Of a stretch of DNA of 9,229 bases, positions 1 through 6,788 are shown piece by piece. Source of the stretch: Sphingomonas sp. (GTDB lineage Bacteria; Pseudomonadota; Alphaproteobacteria; Sphingomonadales; Sphingomonadaceae). Both the position numbers and the translations under genes were made by a program. The notes under the pieces were generated by a model. The model was not told the DNA's origin, did no database searches, and saw only the letters and a program-made list of their open reading frames with translations. The stretch spans positions 1 to 9,229 of the forward strand of contig JACCSV010000084.1 in the NCBI GenBank assembly GCA_013812805.1, read 5' to 3'. Positions within the stretch are counted from its first letter, which is position 1, and each line of letters opens with the position of its first letter.

Positions 1-1
1 C

Positions 2-1270
<1,269 letters not shown>

Positions 1271-1276
<6 letters not shown>

Positions 1277-1301
1277 CGCGAACGCCTCCTTTGCGTTAGC
1301 C
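1271..1301 (+). terminator. Perfect 9-bp hairpin overlapping the TBDR stop codon
   Basis: GGCTAACGC (1271-1279) and GCGTTAGCC (1293-1301) are exact reverse complements separated by a 13-base loop. The left arm contains the TAA stop of the TBDR gene. Position and stability fit a transcription terminator or 3'-end-protecting hairpin, but no T-run follows on the + strand (next bases CCAGG), so it is not a textbook Rho-independent terminator. Confidence 0.45.
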
Positions 1302-1679
1302 CAGGGGAACGATGCCGCGGGTTCGGTTCGGGCAGGCGGTTTCGCGCGACGTCGGGCGTAGTGGGGCGAACAACTCGTCGAGCACAGTGATCGCGTCGCG
1401 CGCCTGGATCATCGAGGCGATCAGTCAAGACTAATGCCCGGCACCGGAGACAGGCGTTTGTTCTTCCATCGATGTTCGTCGTGGCCGCGCGCCAGCGCCG
1501 TTATCGCTGTGATCGTTTCCACCAAGCGGACACGAGCGGCTTATCTCTTCTCCTCACACAGCGGATACGATGCTTCGCGTTGCCGCCTCGCCCGATTAAC
1601 TCGCTTGCAGCCATCAGCCAAAAGCGTAAGTTTAGCCGTTCCGTGACGAACCTTTCAGCGGTCTGACCGTTTCGCCGCT
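1302..1679. other. Gene-poor stretch between TBDR and corA remnant
   Basis: About 380 bases in which I see no convincing gene. Plus-strand open frames at 1434 and 1472 give arginine- and serine-rich products without domain character. A 38-codon minus-strand frame (1412 down to 1296) starts MIQARDAITVLDEL, which reads more like protein, but it has no ribosome-binding site, and its stop lies in the hairpin arm. It could be a gene relic. No REP-like repeat copy is recognisable here. Confidence 0.4.
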
Positions 1680-2306
1680 GTGCCGATCAGCAGTTATCTA
1701 TACGACGCGGAAGGCCGTGATCAGCAGGTAGAGCTGTCGGTTGAAACCCTGAGCTCACTTGGCGACCAGCGGCTATTGTGGATTGACATTGTCGGACGCG
1801 ACCCCGCCGAGTTGAGGCAAGTGGCGCAAGCACTTGCTCTTGATCCTGCCAGCTTGCGCAACCTTCTAAATGCGGGCTCCACGCGGCTGGACAACTTCGG
1901 TAAATACATACAGCTGGCCGTTGAAACAGCCCCCGCGATCGTAGAGGCCGAAGGCAGCGCGCGAGGGAATGGTGCGCGAGCGTCGCAAGCCCACACGCGC
2001 CTCGACGTCCTTATCGACAAGGCCTGGCTGCTCACGGTCCACGAGGGTGAGGTGGCCTTCATCGACGACTTCCGCTCTCAGGACCGGGCAGAGACGATGA
2101 TCGGCGCCTTGACGACACATGACTTTGCCGCATCGCTTCTCGACATGCACCTTGAGGGCTATTTCAAGGAGATTGCCCGGGTAGAGGGCTTCGTCGACAA
2201 GCTCGATGAGCAGGCACTGATCCGCCCCTCGAGCAAGTCGCTGCTGGGCCTGCGGACGTTAGCGCGGGTACTTTTCCTCGTTACTCATAAAAAATTCGAC
2301 GTCTGA
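1680..2306 (+). pseudogene. corA: CorA-type Mg2+/divalent cation transporter, truncated before the membrane helices
   Basis: A GTG start with no clear Shine-Dalgarno opens a 208-residue product. Its N-terminus (SYLYDAEGRDQQ, then LLWIDIVGRDPAEL, then LAVETAP) and centre (RLDVLIDKAWLLTVHEG, FIDDFR, LLDMHLEGYFKEIARVEGFVDKLDEQAL) match the cytoplasmic domain and long stalk helix of the CorA/ZntB superfamily. Family members are usually above 300 residues and end in two membrane helices with a GMN-type pore motif. Here the similarity stops near residue 195 (about base 2260). The tail VLFLVTHKKFDV is read from DNA antisense to the neighbouring minus-strand gene, whose stop is at 2259-2261. The pore is missing, so transport is not expected; I infer a pseudogene made by deletion or insertion. 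A retained soluble function is possible but unsupported. Confidence 0.72.
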
Positions 2307-2550
2307 TGCCTTCACGAGCCCGCAGGCCATGCCAGGAACGTTAAATTCTACGTCGATGTAACACGGGTCGCCGGTGGAGTAGAACAGCACAGTGCCCGTG
2401 GTTCCCGCCGGCAAAACGAGAGCTGGGGGCTGCCCGAACTGCTGAGCCTCAGCATCCACCAATATTCGTACATCATCATAGGCCCGAACGGCTCTGCCGT
2501 TCTTGTCGAGAAAGTCCCGTGTGGCTCCATTCTTGGTCGATGTCGCCCAT
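2259..2550 (-). pseudogene. DUF4926-like small protein, apparently frameshifted
   Basis: An ATG at 2550 has a good ribosome-binding site (AAGGTG, complement of 2554-2559) but its frame ends after 24 codons at 2476. Skipping one base at codon 5-6 (about 2535) gives a 96-residue protein starting MGDIDKNGATRDFL and running through AYDDVRILVDAEAQQ, then a core with LPAGTTGTVLFYS, then CYIDVEF and LVKASDVEF, to the stop at 2259-2261. The core resembles the small beta-barrel DUF4926 family (a G-x-x-GTV turn, then a Y-x-[IV]-x-[VF]-EF strand). The fit is from memory. The longest unbroken frame starts at a TTG at 2462 (67 residues) but lacks the first strand. The gene lies 32 bases after 2583-2918, suggesting an operon. 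Function is unknown; DUF4926 proteins are sometimes near toxin-like genes. The break may be a mutation or a sequencing error. Confidence 0.55.
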
Positions 2551-2582
2551 GTTCACCTTGAGCTGTCCCAGCAGGACACTAG

Positions 2583-2918
2583 CTACATCCTGCGGACCTG
2601 GTCCAGAAGCTCCTGCAACTCAGCACGTCCATCCTCCGTCAGAGGTAGCTGCACAAGGGCTGCCTCCTCGCGTATCCACTCCAGCGATGGGTCGGCGATT
2701 GGGATGCAGGTGAAATCGTCCCAGTCCCAGTAGCCTCCGCGTCCGTTCAAAAAATCTTGGAGGTAGCCCTTCACGTCTTCCTTCGTCAGGTCAGCGCCTG
2801 GCTTTTGTAGATCGAAAAGCCGTTCAGCAACTATCACCAAGGGGACAGCAAGGATTGCCAGTGGCGCGAGCAGAACTGCCCGCCAACCGGTGATGTGCCG
2901 CTGTCTGTGACGCGCCAA
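2583..2918 (-). CDS. Conserved small membrane-anchored protein with WDWDDF motif, unknown function
   Basis: The 111-residue product starts at TTG 2918, chosen because AAGGAG (complement of 2925-2930) lies six bases upstream. A basic N-terminus (MARHRQRHITGWR) is followed by one hydrophobic helix, roughly residues 13-31, so the rest should be cytoplasmic by the positive-inside rule. The soluble part carries KEDVKGYLQDFLNGRGG, then YWDWDDFTCIPIADPSLEWIREEA, then a leucine-rich C-terminal helix. I recall this WDWDDFxxIPIxDPxL arrangement in uncharacterised proteobacterial proteins with one membrane segment, but know of no assigned function. The DUF4926-like frame follows 32 bases downstream on the same strand. 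The gene is divergent from the PhyH dioxygenase across a gap of about 97 bases that contains a REP-like repeat. Confidence 0.75.
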   Translation of the reverse strand: MARHRQRHITGWRAVLLAPLAILAVPLVIVAERLFDLQKPGADLTKEDVKGYLQDFLNGRGGYWDWDDFTCIPIADPSLEWIREEAALVQLPLTEDGRAELQELLDQVRRM

Positions 2919-2951
2919 TTCGCTCTCCTTCAGGGCAACTTACGGGGAAGT

Positions 2952-2979
2952 GTGTCCGCCTTCCACCTTTTGCGGAGAT
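2952..2979 (+). repeat. REP-like palindromic repeat, copy 1 (degenerate)
   Basis: Copy of a 28-base element with consensus GTGTCYGCTTTCCACCC followed by AWWGCGGACAT. This copy reads GTGTCCGCCTTCC then ACCTTTTGCGGAGAT. It lies in the divergent gap between the WDWDDF gene and the PhyH gene. Its outer arms (GTCCGC and GCGGAG) leave about a 5-bp stem. Confidence 0.75.
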
Positions 2980-3015
2980 TGCGCTCGGGTTCCGCCACGC
3001 TTAGCTGCGCGCATT

Positions 3016-3693
3016 ATGCCTGATGGTGCGACCGCTGACTTTGCCACTTCGGGGGCGCAGCTTTTCAAGGGTGCACTCAGCCCATCCATGCACGAGTTAG
3101 AAACAGCACTGATGCACATTCCGAAGGACGAAGCGGGGGTGCGTCTCCATGGCATAAAGGCGCTTGAGCCGCTGCTCGCTAGTAACGGATGCATCGGAGC
3201 CGTCCCTGCAACTATCTTGGGCGCACAATCACGGCCCGTTCGTGCCATCCTGTTCAACAAGTCCCCCGAAACTAACTGGTCACTCGCGTGGCATCAGGAC
3301 CGAACGATATGTGTGAAGGAGAAGCGTGAAGCTCCCGGCTACGGTCCGTGGACGGTAAAAAGCGGTATGGTTCATGTCGCGCCGCCGTTCGACCTGCTCA
3401 CGAGGATGGTGACATTGCGGGCGCACCTTGATGACGTGCCAGCGACCAATGCCCCGCTACTGATAGCACCGGGCTCTCACACGTTTGGCCGTATTGCGGT
3501 TACTGATGTTGATGACGTTGTAAGTCGTTGTGGGACGGCTGCCTGCACCGCAAGGGCTGGAGACGTATGGCTGTATGCAACGGCCATTCTTCACGCTTCT
3601 GAACCGGCTTCGATGCCAACGAGCAGACGTGTTCTTCAAGTTGATTTCGCCGCTGAGGAGCTGCCTCACGGTCTCGAATGGCTTGGCATCTAA
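3016..3693 (+). CDS. Phytanoyl-CoA dioxygenase (PhyH) family Fe(II)/2-oxoglutarate oxygenase
   Basis: The 225-residue product reads GAQLFKGALSP, PVRAILFNKSPETNWSL, then the iron-binding WHQDRT (H93, D95), PWTVKSGMVHVAPPFDLL, NAPLLIAPGSH, and DVWLYATAILHASEP (H193), with SRRVLQVDF (R204/R205) after it. This gives the HxD...H iron triad plus a basic residue placed to hold 2-oxoglutarate, as in PhyH enzymes. It closely matches a short PhyH-like type I remember from sphingomonads. A longer frame from GTG 2950 exists, but its first 22 codons lie in or beside REP-like copy 1, so I start at ATG 3016 despite no clear ribosome-binding site. Substrate is unknown; the family hydroxylates small molecules and acyl-CoAs. 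The gene stands alone, convergent with the DUF3147 gene. Confidence 0.88.
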   Translation: MPDGATADFATSGAQLFKGALSPSMHELETALMHIPKDEAGVRLHGIKALEPLLASNGCIGAVPATILGAQSRPVRAILFNKSPETNWSLAWHQDRTICVKEKREAPGYGPWTVKSGMVHVAPPFDLLTRMVTLRAHLDDVPATNAPLLIAPGSHTFGRIAVTDVDDVVSRCGTAACTARAGDVWLYATAILHASEPASMPTSRRVLQVDFAAEELPHGLEWLGI

Positions 3694-3720
3694 CGTCCGC
3701 TTTCGACCCAAAGCAGACAT
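3694..3720 (+). repeat. REP-like palindromic repeat, copy 2
   Basis: Starts immediately after the PhyH TAA stop and ends 13 bases before the stop of the convergent DUF3147 gene. GTCCGCTTT pairs with AAAGCAGAC (one mismatch) around a GACCC-type loop. Its place in a 40-base convergent gap would suit a two-way transcription terminator. Confidence 0.85.
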
Positions 3721-3733
3721 GGCCGTCCTCGGA

Positions 3734-4084
3734 CTAAAACCGAATGCCGACCCGTGGTGCTAGCCAGAACATCGCCAAATAGAGGCTCGCGGTAAGAGTG
3801 ACCGAGACCCCCAACGCAATCCAGAAACCGAGACCGGTCCGGAGCATGGCGGGGAGCACAAGGAACATGGGCATTGACGGCAGGAAGAACCAGAAAGCGC
3901 TCTGCGCTAGCTGTGCCACCCGCTCCGTGTCCCCTGTATCGCGCCACAACCAAAGAAAAGTCAGCAGTGAAACCAGCGGCAGCGAGACGATCAACCCGCC
4001 GACGCCTGGCCAGCGTCGCGCAACCTCGGATGCCACTGCGATAATGATCCCGGAGATTGCGGCCTTGAGGATGAGATAGACCAT
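3734..4084 (-). CDS. DUF3147 family inner-membrane protein
   Basis: ATG at 4084 opens a 116-residue, strongly hydrophobic product with about four membrane helices: MVYLILKAAISGIIIAVASE (about 1-20), GGLIVSLPLVSLLTFLWLW (about 29-47), FWFFLPSMPMFLVLPAML (about 64-82) and GFWIALGVSVTLTASLYLAM (about 86-105). The conserved first helix ending in SE, the GGLI-SLPLVSLL segment, the WRDTGDTERVA loop and the FWFFLPS stretch are what I recognise as DUF3147 features. The length matches the family. Function is unknown; other small multi-helix families of this shape include transporter-like proteins. The gene is monocistronic, convergent with the PhyH gene, with a three-copy repeat array just upstream of its start. 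The ribosome-binding site is weak. Confidence 0.87.
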   Translation of the reverse strand: MVYLILKAAISGIIIAVASEVARRWPGVGGLIVSLPLVSLLTFLWLWRDTGDTERVAQLAQSAFWFFLPSMPMFLVLPAMLRTGLGFWIALGVSVTLTASLYLAMFWLAPRVGIRF

Positions 4085-4112
4085 CTCTGAGCATTAGCAG
4101 GCGCTTCGCTCC

Positions 4113-4140
4113 GTGTCCGCTTTCCACCCATTGCGGACAT
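4113..4140 (+). repeat. REP-like palindromic repeat, copy 3 (array unit 1)
   Basis: Reads GTGTCCGCTTTCC then ACCCATTGCGGACAT. GTCCGC and GCGGAC form a perfect 6-bp stem. First of three tandem units between the divergent DUF3147 gene and the gene at 4221. Confidence 0.88.
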
Positions 4141-4147
4141 CCGGCGA

Positions 4148-4175
4148 GTGTCTGCTTTCGACCCATAACGGACAT
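4148..4175 (+). repeat. REP-like palindromic repeat, copy 4 (array unit 2)
   Basis: Reads GTGTCTGCTTTCG then ACCCATAACGGACAT. It starts exactly 35 bases after unit 1, separated by seven bases. Confidence 0.85.
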
Positions 4176-4182
4176 TAGCGCC

Positions 4183-4210
4183 AAATCCGCCGGCGACCCA
4201 TTGCGGACAT
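4183..4210 (+). repeat. REP-like palindromic repeat, copy 5 (array unit 3)
   Basis: Left half is degenerate (AAATCCGCCGGCG) but the right half, ACCCATTGCGGACAT, is identical to unit 1. It starts exactly 35 bases after unit 2 and ends 10 bases before the first candidate ATG of the next gene. Confidence 0.8.
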
Positions 4211-4220
4211 TCGACGCCCG

Positions 4221-4721
4221 ATGCATCACGATGCAATGTCGCTTGAGCAATTGTCATCCCTCGCCCAGATCATTTCAGCAGCCGCCGTCATAGCGTCGCT
4301 GATTTTCGTGGGTTTGCAGCTTAGACATGCCGCCGCGGCTATCCGCGTTTCCTCATCGCAAGCGCATTCGAGCCTTTATACCGACCTGGTCCAAAGCATA
4401 ATCGACAACGAAGATTTCGCCCGTATCTGGTCCGTTGGAATTAATGATCCCAAGGCGTTGAAGGAAGACGAATGGGTGCGCTTCGTCGCCTACGCGAGTG
4501 CGCTGTTCCGCCTTTATGAATCGTCGAGAGTCCAATGGCTTCACAGGCGACTAGACGAGGAGCATTGGCGCACGATCGAGCGGCAGGCAGCAGAGCTGGG
4601 GCAGTTGCCCGGGCTTCGCAGCGCCTGGAACCTTCGTGGTCATTGGTATTCGAGCGAATTTCGCAAGTGGTTCGAGGGTCTAGTGCCTGAAAAAAGCACG
4701 CCTCCATATTATCGCGCTTAG
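4221..4721 (+). CDS. Conserved hypothetical protein with N-terminal membrane helix
   Basis: The 166-residue product has one hydrophobic segment (LSSLAQIISAAAVIASLIFVGL, about residues 10-32) followed by a charged, helical soluble part. It includes AIRVSSSQAHSSLYTDLVQSI, DFARIWSVGINDP, EDEWVRFVAYASALFRLYESSR and HWYSSEFRKWFEGL. I recall this type (helix, then QAHSxxYTDLV, then FRxYESSRxQW) in many proteobacterial genomes as an uncharacterised protein. I know no function and do not assign one. Two ATGs, 4221 and 4236, are possible; neither has a ribosome-binding site, and the second (MSLEQLSSLAQ) matches the usual N-terminus better. A dyad, GCATC-AC-GATGC (4223-4234), surrounds the first ATG. 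Base use looks less GC-rich than in the flanking TBDR and kinase genes, compatible with transfer. Confidence 0.78.
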   Translation: MHHDAMSLEQLSSLAQIISAAAVIASLIFVGLQLRHAAAAIRVSSSQAHSSLYTDLVQSIIDNEDFARIWSVGINDPKALKEDEWVRFVAYASALFRLYESSRVQWLHRRLDEEHWRTIERQAAELGQLPGLRSAWNLRGHWYSSEFRKWFEGLVPEKSTPPYYRA

Positions 4722-4722
4722 G

Positions 4723-4744
4723 GCAGCAGTGAGCGCTGCTTTCC
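4723..4744 (+). terminator. Weak hairpin after the 4221 gene
   Basis: GCAGC (4723-4727) can pair with GCTGC (4735-4739), or AGCAG (4725-4729) with CTGCT (4736-4740), followed by a short TTT. It begins two bases after the stop codon. It is short and speculative. Confidence 0.3.
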
Positions 4745-4753
4745 TTCGCGCTA

Positions 4754-4781
4754 GCGTCTGCTTTCCACCCAAAGCGGACAT
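4754..4781 (+). repeat. REP-like palindromic repeat, copy 6 (best hairpin)
   Basis: GTCTGCTTT (4756-4764) pairs with AAAGCGGAC (4771-4779) over nine positions, one being G-U, around the loop CCACCC. This is the clearest hairpin of the set and lies between the 4221 gene and the serine hydrolase gene. Confidence 0.88.
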
Positions 4782-4952
4782 AAGCGATCACACATGTCTC
4801 GACGGATCTAGGTAACCGCCGTTCGTCGAAAATAGCTCACGTCCGGAAAAATGGCGCTACAAATGTGAATGACGATGAACGGGTATGGCCGGACCGTCCC
4901 CGCCGTACCATGCGGCCCGGCCTTGAATCGACGCCATGGAAAAGGATTCAAA

Positions 4953-6431
4953 ATGAACAAGGTTGCGCTGCCGGCGTCGGCTCTCATTTGGGCCTTGATC
5001 GCAACGCCGGCGGCGGCGGCGGCATCGCCACCAGCAGCCGACGTTTGCGGAGAAATGACGCCAGCGGATGGATTGCAACTGCCGTCGACGGCGAAGGTGG
5101 TGCGATTGGCGATGGATTGGGTTGATAAGATCAACTCGGCGGATGATGCCGCCTATGTCCGCTTCATGGAAGAACGCGGGCCTGTGCAACTCGGTGGCCT
5201 GGAGCGTTGGCTGGAATCACGAGACATTTTACGCGGCATCCACTTGTGCGGGGTCAAATCCGCCGAGGCCAACGGTGTGGAGCTGTTGGCGTTCATACCC
5301 AACTTTGACTCCTACGGCATCCTGCGGTTCAAACCCGGCGCGACCGAGGCCGACAAGACCGAATACACGGGCGGGTCAGGAACCGACGCGGTTCCGCCCG
5401 GCGCCGTTCGACCGGCGAAGCTGGCGCTACCCGGCTTGATTGAGGCCATCGACGCGCGCGCGGCAAGCGGAGCAGCGAAGGATCAGTTTTCGGGCGCGAT
5501 CCTGTTGGCGAAAAGCGGACGCGTGCTGTTCCAAAAGGCCTATGGCCTAGCGGATCGAGCGCGCCATAAGCCGAACAAGCTCGATACGCAGTTCCGGTTC
5601 GGATCGATGGGGAAGATGTTCACGGCAGTCGCGATCATGCAATTGGTCGAAAAGGGCAGGATCGACCTGGAAGCGCCAATCGGAAGTTACCTCACCGATT
5701 ATCCGAACCGGGATATCGCGACCAAAGTTACCGTCGCCAACCTCCTCAGTCATACGGGGGGAACGGGCAACATTTTCGGCCCCGATTTCGACAGGCGAAA
5801 GGCGTCACTGCGCAGCACAAAAGACTATGTCGACCTCTATGGCAGCCGCGCTCCTGAATTCGCGCCTGGAAGTCGCCAATCATACAGCAACTACGGCTTC
5901 ATCCTCCTCGGACGGATCGTGGAGCAGGTATCGGGCCTGCAATACGATGATTATATTCAGCGAAATATCTTCAAACCCGTCGGCATGACTTCGACTGGAA
6001 ACCGGCCGGAGAGCAAAGTTCTCCCGCGCCGCGCCATTGGCTATACGGGGTCGGGCGCGCGGCTGAAGAGCGCTGATGATTGGCTTCCCCTCAACGGCAC
6101 GGCTGCCGGCGGTGGTTATGCCACCGTTGGCGACTTCAACCGATTCGCCGGCGGCCTTACGTCCCGCCGGCTGTTGCGCGGCGAAACGCTTCAAAAGCTG
6201 ATAGACGGCGGCGTAAGAAGGGCTGACGGCCAGTTCGCCGGCTTCGATTTCGGCGGGACCGAAGGGGACACCGGGCGTTTCATTGGGCATGATGGCGGCG
6301 CGCCGGGAATGAACGGTTCGCTGCAGCACTTCCTGATGAGCGGGGTTACAGTGATCGTCCTCGCCAATCGCGATTTCCCCGCTGCCGAAAGCATCGCGGT
6401 GTTCGCCGCGCACCGATTGCCCACCAATTGA
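4953..6431 (+). CDS. Exported serine beta-lactamase-like hydrolase (class C/CubicO type) with extra N-terminal domain
   Basis: The start is ATG 4953, preceded by AAAGGA (4941-4946); an upstream in-frame ATG at 4869 has no such site and would bury the signal peptide. The 492-residue product begins with a signal peptide (MNKVALPASALIWALIATPA then AAAAS, cleavage near residue 24), so it should be periplasmic or secreted. Residues about 30-140 form a separate domain with AMDWVDKINSADDAAYVRFM, compatible with an NTF2-like fold. Residues about 150-490 are the beta-lactamase fold: SMGK (nucleophile S218, K221), YSN (Y311-N313) and a C-terminal HDG (H446-G448) in place of the KTG box. HxG at that site is usual for esterase and peptidase relatives, so this is probably a hydrolase of esters, D-amino-acid peptides or lactones rather than a resistance enzyme. 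It appears to be a single-gene unit. Confidence 0.88.
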   Translation: MNKVALPASALIWALIATPAAAAASPPAADVCGEMTPADGLQLPSTAKVVRLAMDWVDKINSADDAAYVRFMEERGPVQLGGLERWLESRDILRGIHLCGVKSAEANGVELLAFIPNFDSYGILRFKPGATEADKTEYTGGSGTDAVPPGAVRPAKLALPGLIEAIDARAASGAAKDQFSGAILLAKSGRVLFQKAYGLADRARHKPNKLDTQFRFGSMGKMFTAVAIMQLVEKGRIDLEAPIGSYLTDYPNRDIATKVTVANLLSHTGGTGNIFGPDFDRRKASLRSTKDYVDLYGSRAPEFAPGSRQSYSNYGFILLGRIVEQVSGLQYDDYIQRNIFKPVGMTSTGNRPESKVLPRRAIGYTGSGARLKSADDWLPLNGTAAGGGYATVGDFNRFAGGLTSRRLLRGETLQKLIDGGVRRADGQFAGFDFGGTEGDTGRFIGHDGGAPGMNGSLQHFLMSGVTVIVLANRDFPAAESIAVFAAHRLPTN

Positions 6432-6530
6432 GCGCGTGACCGGAGAGACGCCGCCCGTGCACGGCGCTTACTCCAACTGGTTCTAAAACCTGCCGGTCGG
6501 CAATCCACCCACCGCGCGGAAGTCGCTCGA

Positions 6531-6558
6531 GTGTCTGCTTTCCACCCAAAGCAAACAT
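6531..6558 (+). repeat. REP-like palindromic repeat, copy 7
   Basis: Reads GTGTCTGCTTTCC then ACCCAAAGCAAACAT. GTCTGCTTT pairs with AAAGCAAAC with one mismatch. Confidence 0.85.
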
Positions 6559-6605
6559 TGGCTCGAAGGCTGAACGAACGTCTGTTTACGGGTGCTCGCC
6601 AGCCC

Positions 6606-6639
6606 AGCGCCAACGTCTGCTATTGGCGCTAAGCGGAAC
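6606..6639 (+). repeat. Perfect 8-bp hairpin carrying a degenerate REP-like copy
   Basis: AGCGCCAA (6606-6613) and TTGGCGCT (6623-6630) are exact reverse complements around a nine-base loop CGTCTGCTA. The loop and following bases (GTCTGC, later AAGCGGAAC) look like an eighth, decayed repeat copy with its centre replaced. It may terminate transcription from both converging genes, but lacks a T-run. Confidence 0.55.
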
Positions 6640-6656
6640 GGCTGGACCTGGCCGGA

Positions 6657-6678
6657 AGCAGACTGTCTGCTAACAGAC
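6657..6678 (+). repeat. Two overlapping, mutually exclusive small hairpins
   Basis: AGCAGA-CTG-TCTGCT (6657-6671) and GTCTG-CTAA-CAGAC (6665-6678) are both perfect inverted repeats and share bases 6665-6671, so only one can form at a time. They may be debris of further repeat copies. Confidence 0.5.
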
Positions 6679-6788
6679 GATGTGCTTGGGAGTGAGACCA
6701 CGAAGGCAGCCTTCGATGACGGTTTTAGTCGACGCAATCCATAAAAATACGCGGTCGCTGCCTCACCTGCCGGGAAGCTGGTCACCGG

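Larger units (their letters stand above)
6432..6788. other. Convergent intergenic region rich in palindromes
   Basis: About 357 bases between the stops of the serine hydrolase (+) and the sensor kinase (-). I see no gene. It holds a REP-like copy at 6531-6558, a perfect 8-bp hairpin at 6606-6630, and two overlapping small hairpins at 6657-6678. Apparent minus-strand frames here read through the repeats and give the GWKADT-type peptides typical of repeat-derived spurious ORFs. Confidence 0.6.

Noticed and set aside
1296..1412. 38-codon minus-strand frame starting MIQARDAITVLDEL
   Set aside because: Composition is protein-like, but there is no ribosome-binding site, an in-frame stop lies just upstream, and the end falls in the hairpin arm. 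At most a relic.
1434..1666. Plus-strand frames of 70 and 64 codons upstream of the corA remnant
   Set aside because: No ribosome-binding site, arginine/serine/leucine-rich products without domain character, and overlapping each other in different frames.
2348..2733. Frames opposite to or out of phase with the two minus-strand small genes
   Set aside because: Their products (methionine/serine/cysteine-rich) look like shadow translations; the minus-strand frames have better composition, motifs and ribosome-binding sites.
4113..4210. CRISPR-like array
   Set aside because: Only three units, seven-base gaps too short for spacers, further single copies scattered over 3.7 kb, and no cas genes.
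3690..4257. Minus-strand frames of 186 and 88 residues across the DUF3147 gene start and the repeat array
   Set aside because: Their sequence is read largely from the REP-like repeats (CPQWVESGHG, RYGSKADT peptides) and the wrong frame of the DUF3147 gene. Such peptides are a common annotation artefact in repeat-bearing genomes.
2259..4721. A defence or toxin-antitoxin island made of the small genes in the accessory patch
   Set aside because: No nuclease, toxin, antitoxin DNA-binding or NTPase motif is visible in any of them; mixed orientations also argue against one operon-based system.
6191..6785. Minus-strand frames of 140, 70 and 100 residues after the serine hydrolase
   Set aside because: They overlap the hydrolase 3' end antisense and read through repeat copies (CFGWKADT); no domain or ribosome-binding site.
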